Origin: Pseudomonas sp. MYb327
GTDB lineage: Bacteria > Pseudomonadota > Gammaproteobacteria > Pseudomonadales > Pseudomonadaceae
Length of the DNA: 64,000 nucleotides
Assembly (NCBI RefSeq): GCF_040438925.1
Contig: NZ_CP159258.1
Coordinates: 1,998,001-2,062,000 of the forward strand
Reading direction: 5' to 3'
In this document: positions 43,803 through 50,800 of the stretch, in pieces
How positions within the stretch are numbered: the first letter of the stretch is position 1
How the letters are laid out: each line of letters opens with the position of its first letter
Translations under genes and position numbers: made by a program
Notes under the pieces: model-generated
What the model was told of the DNA's origin: nothing
Database searches by the model: none
What the model saw: only the letters and a program-made list of their open reading frames with translations

Positions 43803-45542
43803 TCAAACCGCCATAATCGGCAGCTGCAAATAGGAGGCATACCGTCCACCGGTATGAATCACGTGCTGTCCGCTGTTGGCGCCGATGTACTCAACAATGC
43901 CCGGCATCAGCGTTCCGGAGAGATTTCGCGAACTGACGATGAAGCGCAGTTGTTCACCTGGGTGGAATGCCCAACCGAGGGGGAGCAGGTCGATTTCAAT
44001 TTCGACTATCTCGCCGGCCGACAGCTTCTCTATCCGGTCGAAGCTGTGGGCAGGAACGTCATCGGTCGATAACGTTTCATCGAGATGACGGGTCGACACA
44101 CGAAGGCGACCATCCGAACCCTTGTAGCGCAGCACGGTGGCACCGTGGTCGGTGAGATCGTGAATTCTCGCGCTCTGGTTAGGCGCGGTGAATTGCTGTA
44201 GCGGGGAGCCGTATTTGTCGAGCTTCTGGATCAGTACGAACAGGTCCATGTCGTCGGCACCGCGCGCCTCGACCCAGAGGTGTGCTTTGGGATAGCCCAC
44301 CATCACGGTTTCCTGGTCAAAACGGGTGATAAAGGAAACCACATCCGGATTGACACCGACGTCATAAATCGCCGGAACCTCGTTAACGGGGGCAGCGTTG
44401 CTCAGGATGCGTGCGGCGCCATCGAGGTACAGCTTGGTCGAGGTCACTTCTTTCGGAGGGAAAGCGTCTGCGGGCACATTCACCTGGTCGCCCCCCTGGA
44501 AATCATGGACCGCATAACGCACGCGCGGGGTGGCTTCCCAATCGTTGTTCTGGTCTTTCAGGTAGCGGTCGAAGAAGCGGCGCAGATCTTCCACGTTCGC
44601 TTCATCGTAGTAGTCAGGCCATTCCTGACTGTTGTGGATGCGCAGCCATTTGTCTTGCGAAGCCAGGCGACGCCAGGCACGGAACGTACCCGCGGTATGC
44701 AGCGTATTGGAGTAGCTAGCCACCACATAGGCAGGCACGGTAATGCGGTCAAACTCGGGGATCTTGTTGGCCCACAATTCGTTCATGAGTGGGTAGCGCT
44801 GAGCCTCGGACAGGACATCTTCTTTCTGGTTCTTGCCGAAAAAACTGCCGTTCTGGAGTAGGGCGGTGAAGCCCGTGTCAGGCATGCCACCGCGCATCAC
44901 CAGGTCGCGGTAGACATCACTGACGCCTTCCCACGGGTTGATCGCCGCCAGGTGCTTGGGTTGCTCGGCGGCGGTGAACCATTGCGAAACCGCCAGGTAC
45001 GACGTGCCGCTCATGCCGACCTTGCCTGTGCACCAGGACTGCTCGGCGAGCCACTCGATCAGGTCGTGGCAGTCGCGCCCGTCCTGGCGGTCCCACAGCA
45101 CGCTGTCGCCTTCGGAGTCCACCACGCCACGGATGTCCGGGTTGCAAATGGCATAGCCGTGAGCGCACCAGTAAGCCGGGTCCGGGGCCTCGAATTTTGC
45201 CAGTCCCGAAACGACGGAGTTGCTCAGCCCCACCAAACCGAACACGCCCATCACGCTCATCGACGTACCCTGGCCCTTGCCGTAGGGGCTCCAGGCCACG
45301 ATCACCGGCACTTTCTCAGTGCCGGCGGGACGGAACACATCGACGTAGATGGTCACGCCGTCGCGCAATGTCACGGCCACGTCTTTTTCGAAAACGATGT
45401 CGACAGGCAGTGGACGGAAGGGTGGTGCTACCTGGAAGCCAGCCTTGAGCGTGCGGGTGCCCGGCTCAAAAGCGGTGAAAAGGCCGGTTCTGCCCGCCGG
45501 TAGCGGGTGGGACGGCACGAAAATTTTCTGGCAGTCGCTCAT
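43803..45542 (-). CDS. CocE/NonD hydrolase, conventional size
   Basis: 579 residues, lacking the extra N-terminal module of the two other copies. The hydrolase core starts with VAVTLRDGVTIYVDVFRPAG near residue 53; the nucleophile Ser is in GMSGTSYLAVSQ near 178, RGVVDSEGD near 142 is a family motif, and the C-terminal jelly-roll contains HLWVEARGADDMDLFVLIQK (cited at limit length). It begins next to a TetR operator and a CA motif, divergent from the second tetR. It likely hydrolyses an ester or amide of the pathway compound. Confidence 0.88.
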   Translation of the reverse strand: MSDCQKIFVPSHPLPAGRTGLFTAFEPGTRTLKAGFQVAPPFRPLPVDIVFEKDVAVTLRDGVTIYVDVFRPAGTEKVPVIVAWSPYGKGQGTSMSVMGVFGLVGLSNSVVSGLAKFEAPDPAYWCAHGYAICNPDIRGVVDSEGDSVLWDRQDGRDCHDLIEWLAEQSWCTGKVGMSGTSYLAVSQWFTAAEQPKHLAAINPWEGVSDVYRDLVMRGGMPDTGFTALLQNGSFFGKNQKEDVLSEAQRYPLMNELWANKIPEFDRITVPAYVVASYSNTLHTAGTFRAWRRLASQDKWLRIHNSQEWPDYYDEANVEDLRRFFDRYLKDQNNDWEATPRVRYAVHDFQGGDQVNVPADAFPPKEVTSTKLYLDGAARILSNAAPVNEVPAIYDVGVNPDVVSFITRFDQETVMVGYPKAHLWVEARGADDMDLFVLIQKLDKYGSPLQQFTAPNQSARIHDLTDHGATVLRYKGSDGRLRVSTRHLDETLSTDDVPAHSFDRIEKLSAGEIVEIEIDLLPLGWAFHPGEQLRFIVSSRNLSGTLMPGIVEYIGANSGQHVIHTGGRYASYLQLPIMAV

Positions 45543-45550
45543 GCTAACTC

Positions 45551-45562
45551 CTTATTGTTTTT
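45551..45562 (-). promoter_or_regulatory. CA motif before third CocE gene (minus strand)
   Basis: AAAAACAATAAG on the minus strand runs into the SD AAGGAG of the gene starting at 45542. Confidence 0.55.
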
Positions 45563-45608
45563 GATTACGGGACCGATTGCAGTAAGGTACGGCGGTCGGC
45601 GAATTAAT

Positions 45609-45622
45609 TCAACACGTGTTGA
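45609..45622. promoter_or_regulatory. TetR operator candidate 2
   Basis: TCAACACGTGTTGA, a perfect 14-bp palindrome identical to the core of the operator at 40720-40739, in the divergent gap between CocE3 and the second tetR. Confidence 0.8.
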
Positions 45623-45657
45623 TATGTGTAATATGTCGAAATAAATAAGGAATGACG

Positions 45658-46257
45658 ATGAGCAAAGAACCCACTTCCACGACGCGCCGTGGGCGGCGGC
45701 CAGGGCCTAATAGCACGCGGCAGACGGTGCTTGACGCAGCGCGAGCGCGCTTCGCCAGTGACGGTTTTGCCGGCACGACAATCCGGCAAGTGGCCGCTGA
45801 TGCTGGGGTTGACGCGGCTCAGGTCATGCAATTCTTCCGCTCCAAGGACGAACTCTTTGCGGCGGTGATGGCCATCCCGTCGTCTGCGTTGCAGCGGTTT
45901 GACGCGCTCTATGAAGGCCCGGACGAACACCTGGGTGAAAGGGTGGTTCGCGCTTTTCTCAATGCATGGGAGGGGATTGCCGAGGAGTCTGAACCCTTGA
46001 TGGCGACGCTGCGCGGAGCCTTCGTCAACGAACAGGCGCGCGAGCAGTTACGCGGCTTCATTCAATCGCGACTGATCACGGGCACCAACGAACACCCAGG
46101 GGCTGAAGCTACGCTGCGGTCCGGCATTGCCGCCTCCTTGCTCGTCGGCATGGTCGTTGGACGGCGAATCATTGGCGTGCCCGTTCTGGTTGCCGCGGAG
46201 CCGGAAGAAATGGTCAGGATTATCGCGCCTGCGATTCAAAAGATTCTGGTTCCGTAG
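45658..46257 (+). CDS. TetR-family regulator (sister copy 2)
   Basis: 199 residues from ATG 45658, preferred over ATG 45652 because AAGGA (45647-45651) is then six bases away. The helix-turn-helix (FAGTTIRQVAADAGVDAAQV, then MQFFRSKDELF) and the whole chain resemble the TetR at 40788. It is divergent from the CocE3-CocE2 pair with the shared palindrome between. Probable autorepressor controlling those hydrolases, perhaps cross-talking with its sister. Confidence 0.9.
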   Translation: MSKEPTSTTRRGRRPGPNSTRQTVLDAARARFASDGFAGTTIRQVAADAGVDAAQVMQFFRSKDELFAAVMAIPSSALQRFDALYEGPDEHLGERVVRAFLNAWEGIAEESEPLMATLRGAFVNEQAREQLRGFIQSRLITGTNEHPGAEATLRSGIAASLLVGMVVGRRIIGVPVLVAAEPEEMVRIIAPAIQKILVP

Positions 46258-46328
46258 GGAAGACGCTGATCAACCAGTGTGGCGCGATATGGCATGACGA
46301 TTTGACGACGTATCGAGGAGGGAAATGC

Positions 46329-46781
46329 ATGGATTACTTTTCTGCCGACAGTTTCAAATCAGCCCACCTCGGGATACTGCTTGGGCGAACTGCCGCACTG
46401 AAAGATCGGCTGCTGGATCGGCATCTGGCGCCGCTCGGCATCACTGCATCGCAACTCAAAGTGCTGAGGATTATTCGTCGTGGGGACGACACGGCGGTCG
46501 CATTGTGCCGACACTTGTCCATCCACAGCGCCTGTATGACTCGAATGCTGGATCGGCTTGAGCGCAAAGGCTTGATCGTTCGTACCCCGGACGATCAAGA
46601 CCGGCGCCAGGTTCGCCTCGCGCTGACCAGCGAAGGGGAGGCCATGAGTACGGCGCTCCCCACGATGGAGGTTGATGCCATGAACGAATTCACCGAATGC
46701 CTCACATCAGAGGAAGTGTCGAGGCTGGAGAGTTTGCTAGCGAAGATGCTGTCCATTGAATGCCAGGCCGTCAGACAGTAA
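46329..46781 (+). CDS. MarR-family regulator
   Basis: 150 residues from ATG 46329 with GGAGGG upstream. The winged helix is clear: APLGITASQLKVLRIIRRGD, CRHLSIHSACMTRMLDRLERKGL and the wing RTPDDQDRRQVRLALTSEG (each a separate segment). It is read toward the convergent oxidoreductase gene and overlaps its 3' end by 11 bases. MarR proteins commonly respond to phenolic ligands; targets here are unknown. Confidence 0.9.
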   Translation: MDYFSADSFKSAHLGILLGRTAALKDRLLDRHLAPLGITASQLKVLRIIRRGDDTAVALCRHLSIHSACMTRMLDRLERKGLIVRTPDDQDRRQVRLALTSEGEAMSTALPTMEVDAMNEFTECLTSEEVSRLESLLAKMLSIECQAVRQ

Positions 46782-47730
46782 ACACCAACCGTGCTGAATC
46801 CTCTTGCGACCAGGCGTGTTCAACATCCTGCAGCGCTACCGCTTGCGTGCTAATCGAAAGCCCGGCGCTTTCGATCGAGCGCAAGACACCACCCACAGCC
46901 CGCACGAGCCCGGCATTGGAGACACTCCCCAAGCCGCTGCCCATCAGTTCCAGGCCGGAACTGCGCAGCAGCGAACCTGGCAGGCTGATGTTGTTGCCAG
47001 TCAATGAGCCAATTTGGACGTAGCGAATTCGCGGCTCGCCCGAGTGACTGCCATGCCCGGCCGCGGCTTGTAGCAAACACTCGGCAGAGGGCCCCCACAG
47101 ATAATCGAGCACCACGTTGACCTTGTGCGTGTGCAGGGCTTCTCGGAATGAATCCTGCAACTGATCTGCAGGTGCATCGAGAGGAATCATGATGTCCGCG
47201 CCCAAGGCAGCCAATCCCTCGACACTACGGGCATTGCGCCCTGTAACTATCACCTTCGCGGCGCCCAAGTGTTTTGCAATCTGGATCGCCAGGCGTCCGG
47301 AAACGCCCGTCGCGCCGTTGATCAGCACGTTTTCGCCGGGAACAAATCTTGCCCGATCGAGGAGCGCTGCCCATGAGGACATGCCTGGATTGCCGATAGC
47401 CGCTGCAGTGACATCATCCACTCCATCGGGGATCTCTACGCAGTTGTCCAGTTGCACAACACTGGTCTCAGCCATTGAGCCAAACAGTTTTCGTGGGAAC
47501 GCGAAATACACACGTCGCCCATTGGGCAGTAATCCGACGCCATCCACCCCTGGAACCAGGGGTAATGTCTTACCACTGCTGTAATGACGTCCTGATGCTT
47601 GAGCCTTAACCAATTGACTCAATGCAGCAGCTCTAACCTGGATGAGGTTTTCGCCAGCTTCTGCCACGGGTGGGGTGAAGTCATCGTATCGTGGTGGTGC
47701 ATTGAAATCGTGGACTACGGCAGCTTTCAT
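46771..47730 (-). CDS. Zinc-free alcohol dehydrogenase / quinone oxidoreductase-like (MDR)
   Basis: 319 residues from ATG 47730, with AGGAG ten bases upstream. The GroES-like part contains VPGVDGVGLLPNGRRVYF (near residue 60), and the NADPH Rossmann motif is NGATGVSGRLAIQIAKHLGA near 138 (AxGxxG type). The cysteine/histidine zinc ligands of alcohol dehydrogenases are not seen, so it groups with quinone oxidoreductases/enoyl reductases. It is convergent with the MarR gene. It may reduce a quinone or enone made by the pathway. Function inferred from family only. Confidence 0.85.
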   Translation of the reverse strand: MKAAVVHDFNAPPRYDDFTPPVAEAGENLIQVRAAALSQLVKAQASGRHYSSGKTLPLVPGVDGVGLLPNGRRVYFAFPRKLFGSMAETSVVQLDNCVEIPDGVDDVTAAAIGNPGMSSWAALLDRARFVPGENVLINGATGVSGRLAIQIAKHLGAAKVIVTGRNARSVEGLAALGADIMIPLDAPADQLQDSFREALHTHKVNVVLDYLWGPSAECLLQAAAGHGSHSGEPRIRYVQIGSLTGNNISLPGSLLRSSGLELMGSGLGSVSNAGLVRAVGGVLRSIESAGLSISTQAVALQDVEHAWSQEDSARLVFTV

Positions 47731-47793
47731 CAAGCGGCTCCTGGAGTATGTTTTTCGAGCGCAAGGGCGCCCGAAGTCAGTGAATGAACGTCG

Positions 47794-48534
47794 TTAAACT
47801 GTTTCCGGTTTCATATTGAGTGCCCATTCGGGCAGCGTGGCAGTCAGCTCTCCGCTGACCCAGGACTTGAGGTACGACACCGAAAAGGCGACGCCTTCCT
47901 CGCACCTGTCGGCGCTGCAACCCACGCTCGCCAGTGTCATGCGAACGCAGGCGTCCATGTACTGCTTGGGATCTTCTACGCCTTGCTGGATGGCCTGGAT
48001 GCCATGCGCCGATGCGCCCATGAGAAAGTCCGTCGCGGCATCAAGCCGGTCGAACCTGAAGTCGCCCACCGCTTTGCCATTCTCAAGGTCCTTGGACATG
48101 TACTCCGCAACGAGCGTGTGGTGCTGCCAGGCATCAACGCGTGTCACAAAACCCGCCCATTTCGGATCGAGCAAAGCACGTATCAGAAACAGCCTGGACG
48201 CCACCGCTGCCCGCTGCCAAGGCTGGGTCAGGACGTCGTAGACAGGAAGGATGTCGCTGGTCATCTGGTTGTTGAGTTCCTGCCCGATAGCCACGAGCAC
48301 CTGTTCCAGCGAATCGAAATAGTTATAGAACGTGCCGCGCGAAACATTGGCTTCACGGATGACATCATCAATGACCGGGGGTGAAACACCGCTCGCAGCG
48401 AACACGCGCATCGCTGCATCAAGCAATTTGCTGCGCATGGCCTGGCGTTTTTTCTTGGCGACGACCGGGCGATGATCGGCCACAGGGGCTGCGGTTTCTG
48501 ATGTTGGCACTGTAGAACCTCTAGCGAATGACAT
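47794..48534 (-). CDS. TetR-family regulator (third, distinct)
   Basis: 246 residues. After a basic tail (VAKKKRQAMRSK) the helix-turn-helix reads VSPPVIDDVIREANVSRGTF followed by YNYFDSLEQVL, a standard TetR pattern. It differs from the two sister TetRs. It is divergent from the second catabolic operon with a 370-base gap carrying several GACA/TGTC inverted repeats, its probable operators. It likely controls the operon at 48.6-57.8 kb. Confidence 0.9.
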   Translation of the reverse strand: MSFARGSTVPTSETAAPVADHRPVVAKKKRQAMRSKLLDAAMRVFAASGVSPPVIDDVIREANVSRGTFYNYFDSLEQVLVAIGQELNNQMTSDILPVYDVLTQPWQRAAVASRLFLIRALLDPKWAGFVTRVDAWQHHTLVAEYMSKDLENGKAVGDFRFDRLDAATDFLMGASAHGIQAIQQGVEDPKQYMDACVRMTLASVGCSADRCEEGVAFSVSYLKSWVSGELTATLPEWALNMKPETV

Positions 48535-48572
48535 GTCGTCAGAATGACAAACTAAAGCTTTTTTTTAAGAAT

Positions 48573-48584
48573 GACAAATTTGTC
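48573..48584. promoter_or_regulatory. Operator candidate GACAAATTTGTC
   Basis: A perfect 12-bp palindrome, 39 bases before the third tetR start on its side of the gap. Same GACA/TGTC half-sites as at 48631-48655. Confidence 0.55.
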
Positions 48585-48630
48585 TAAAAACACCTTGCAC
48601 GAACACATATCCTGTCCTACATTGAACTCA

Positions 48631-48655
48631 ATTGTCGTAATGACAATATCGTCAT
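48631..48655. promoter_or_regulatory. Overlapping inverted repeats before second catabolic operon
   Basis: ATTGTCGTAATGACAAT (48631-48647) and ATGACAATATCGTCAT (48640-48655) are two overlapping inverted repeats with ATTGT/ACAAT and ATGAC/GTCAT arms. They lie just before the AT-rich leader of the short ORF at 48677. Likely TetR operator overlapping or next to the promoter. Confidence 0.6.
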
Positions 48656-48664
48656 AAAAATAAT
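48656..48664 (+). promoter_or_regulatory. CA motif before 30-codon ORF
   Basis: AAAAATAAT directly precedes AGGAG (48665-48669) of the short ORF at 48677. Confidence 0.45.
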
Positions 48665-48676
48665 AGGAGACGAAAA

Positions 48677-48769
48677 ATGTTCAACCCTTCCTACCCTCCG
48701 GCACGACCTCATCCCACTTCCCCTTGCGCTCGCTCGAACTGGCACGTCACGGTTTTCAAGAGTCGCTGA
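48677..48769 (+). CDS. Possible 30-residue leader peptide
   Basis: ATG 48677 has an ideal AGGAG seven bases upstream and opens a 30-codon frame (starts MFNPSYPPARPHPTS, ends VFKSR) that stops at TGA 48767-48769. No domain is recognisable. It is the first translatable frame after the operator region and lies 158 bases before the monooxygenase start. It could be a leader peptide, the remnant of a lost first gene, or a chance frame after a leftover SD. Confidence 0.4.
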   Translation: MFNPSYPPARPHPTSPCARSNWHVTVFKSR

Positions 48770-48927
48770 TCCTCTGTATCCCAACGCAAGCAAAAAAGTT
48801 CTGACGCTGTAGCCCCCGAACGGGTGTCCAGAACCGCTTCCGGCCGAGCAAACGCTGCTCGCTGGGGTATTCGCTCACCCGAAATTTATAAATGACAATT
48901 TAGTTCATTATGAGATTTGAGGTTGGT
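48770..48927. other. Gap between short ORF and monooxygenase gene
   Basis: No gene seen. Bases 48892-48908 carry ATGACAATTTAGTTCAT, another imperfect version of the GACA/TGTC operator half-sites, right up to the monooxygenase initiation region. Confidence 0.4.
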
Positions 48928-50154
48928 ATGAACACAGAAGCGACTTACAAGACCGCCATTTCCATCACTCCAATCGCGGCAATGCCGAGCCTGCAGGAAC
49001 TGATCAAGCGCGCCGAGGCATTGCAGCCATTGCTGAGGAAAAACACCGTGGCGTGCGAAAAGGAACGTCGCACCTGCGATGAAAATATCGAAGCAATCCG
49101 TGAGGCCGGGCTGTTCCGCTTGATGGTTCCAAAACGTTATGGCGGCTATGAAGGTTCTCTGCGTGCCCACCTGGAAATCTCGGCCGCGCTAGGCGAAGCC
49201 TGTGGCGGTACTGCCTGGGTCGTTGCACTGACGAACGTATGTGCCTGGTTCACCAGCCTGTTCTCGGAGCAGGCGCAGAACGAAGTATTCGGTGCCGACC
49301 CGGATGCCCGCGTCGCCGGCGTTTTCAACGCTTCACCAACTACTCGGCGGGTAGAGGGCGGTTTGATCGTCTCGGGCAAATGGTATTCCTCGTCAGGCAG
49401 TCTGCACGCCGATTGGGCTGTAGTCGGAGCTGAAGAGCGTGATGCCAACGGTACAGTCGTCGCACAGTATCTGGCGCTCATGCCTGAAGCCGATTACACC
49501 ATCGAAGACACCTGGTTCACCGCCGGGATGCGTGCTTCGGGCAGTAACTGCATCGTGGCCGATGAGGTCTTCGTGCCTGATCATCGATTGCTGCACATGG
49601 GCGATGCGATCGAAGGCCAATACGCGACCGAGTTCAAAGACGAAGTGGCGTATCGCGGTCTGTTCGTACCCTTTGCGTCGTTGATCCTCAACGGCCCGCA
49701 ACTGGGCTTGGGCCGCGCAGCCTTGAAGTACGTCATCGACAATGCATCGCGTCGTGCCGTGGCTTACACCTCCTTTGAGAAGCAAACCGATTCGGTGGTT
49801 TTCCAGACGCAAATCGCGGAAGCCGCATTGAAGATCGATACAGCGCACCTGCGAGCCTTCCGCTCTACCGATGAGATGGACGAAGCTGCGCGCCAGGGCA
49901 TCAAACTGGACTTGGTAACACGCGCTCGAATTCGCGCCGACGTCGGCTATGTCAACACGCTGATCACCGACGCGATCAACATTCTGTTGTCCGCACACGG
50001 TGCCGGGAGCTTTTCCGAGGCCAGTCCGATGCAACGCTGGTGGCGTGATTCCAACACCGCGGCGCGTCATGCCGTAGCACTACCTGCCGTCGGTAACGAG
50101 TTATACGGCAAGGCGCTACTGGGTGTGGAAAACACTGTCACGCCCCTGGTGTAA
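48928..50154 (+). CDS. Acyl-CoA-dehydrogenase-type flavin monooxygenase (HsaA/C2-like)
   Basis: 408 residues from ATG 48928 (GAGG upstream); ATG 48910 in frame is the alternative. The fold is that of acyl-CoA dehydrogenases, but it belongs to the oxygenase branch: FRLMVPKRYGGYEG near residue 65, GTAWVVALTN near 98, SGKWYSSSGSLHADW near 150 and AHGAGSFSEASPMQRWWRD near 370, where dehydrogenases carry their catalytic Glu region. HsaA, IacA, DszC and the C2 component of p-hydroxyphenylacetate hydroxylase are of this type. It should hydroxylate a phenol with reduced flavin from the reductase encoded next (30-base gap). Confidence 0.88.
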   Translation: MNTEATYKTAISITPIAAMPSLQELIKRAEALQPLLRKNTVACEKERRTCDENIEAIREAGLFRLMVPKRYGGYEGSLRAHLEISAALGEACGGTAWVVALTNVCAWFTSLFSEQAQNEVFGADPDARVAGVFNASPTTRRVEGGLIVSGKWYSSSGSLHADWAVVGAEERDANGTVVAQYLALMPEADYTIEDTWFTAGMRASGSNCIVADEVFVPDHRLLHMGDAIEGQYATEFKDEVAYRGLFVPFASLILNGPQLGLGRAALKYVIDNASRRAVAYTSFEKQTDSVVFQTQIAEAALKIDTAHLRAFRSTDEMDEAARQGIKLDLVTRARIRADVGYVNTLITDAINILLSAHGAGSFSEASPMQRWWRDSNTAARHAVALPAVGNELYGKALLGVENTVTPLV

Positions 50155-50184
50155 GCACCGTCACGTAGCTGAGGAACATGTTTT

Positions 50185-50694
50185 ATGGACACCAAACTTC
50201 TGCGCTCGGTCATGGGCCAGTTCGCCACCGGTGTGACGGTTGTGACCTTCGTTGCTGACGGCCAACCGGCAGGCATGACCGCCAACGCCTTCATGTCGGT
50301 TTCGCTGGAACCGCCGCTGATCCTGATCTCGATTCGCAAGGCCTCAAGCTTCAACCAGTTTGTCAGGGAAGATGTGCGATACGGCGTCAACTTCCTTGCC
50401 GAAAGCCAACGCTGGTTGAGCGGCCATTTCGGCGGTCGTCCAGAGGAGGGGGCCGATCTGCCTTACGTCTATCACGAAGACACACCGCTTCTGGACGGAA
50501 GTCTCGTGCACCTGGTGGCACGCACCGTCGATGTTCACCCGGCGGGCGATCACTTGCTCTACATCGGTGAAATCGAACACATCCGGGTGGGCGCCCAGCG
50601 CAAGCCATTGCTGTTTTTTGGTGGCCGTTATCACCAGATGCACGCTCGCGCTCCCAGCGTGGAATGGAGTGGTAGTTGCATCGACGGTTGGTGA
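50185..50694 (+). CDS. Flavin reductase, small component
   Basis: 169 residues, one HpaC-like flavin reductase domain: MGQFATGVTVVTFVADGQPA near residue 9, MTANAFMSVSLEPP near 31, SGHFGGRPEEG near 80 and PAGDHLLYIGEIE near 118 (GDH motif). It lacks the MarR extension seen in the reductase at 19333. It most likely feeds the monooxygenase encoded 30 bases upstream. Cofactor preference cannot be read. Confidence 0.9.
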   Translation: MDTKLLRSVMGQFATGVTVVTFVADGQPAGMTANAFMSVSLEPPLILISIRKASSFNQFVREDVRYGVNFLAESQRWLSGHFGGRPEEGADLPYVYHEDTPLLDGSLVHLVARTVDVHPAGDHLLYIGEIEHIRVGAQRKPLLFFGGRYHQMHARAPSVEWSGSCIDGW

Positions 50695-50800
50695 TCCCGC
50701 CACCTGAATCGAACTGATGCTTGAACAGTGCGTTCGGCATTTCCCCAGTGAAATGCCGTGGACCCGTTCATGCCGAATAAATGTAAACGAGTGATTTGCC

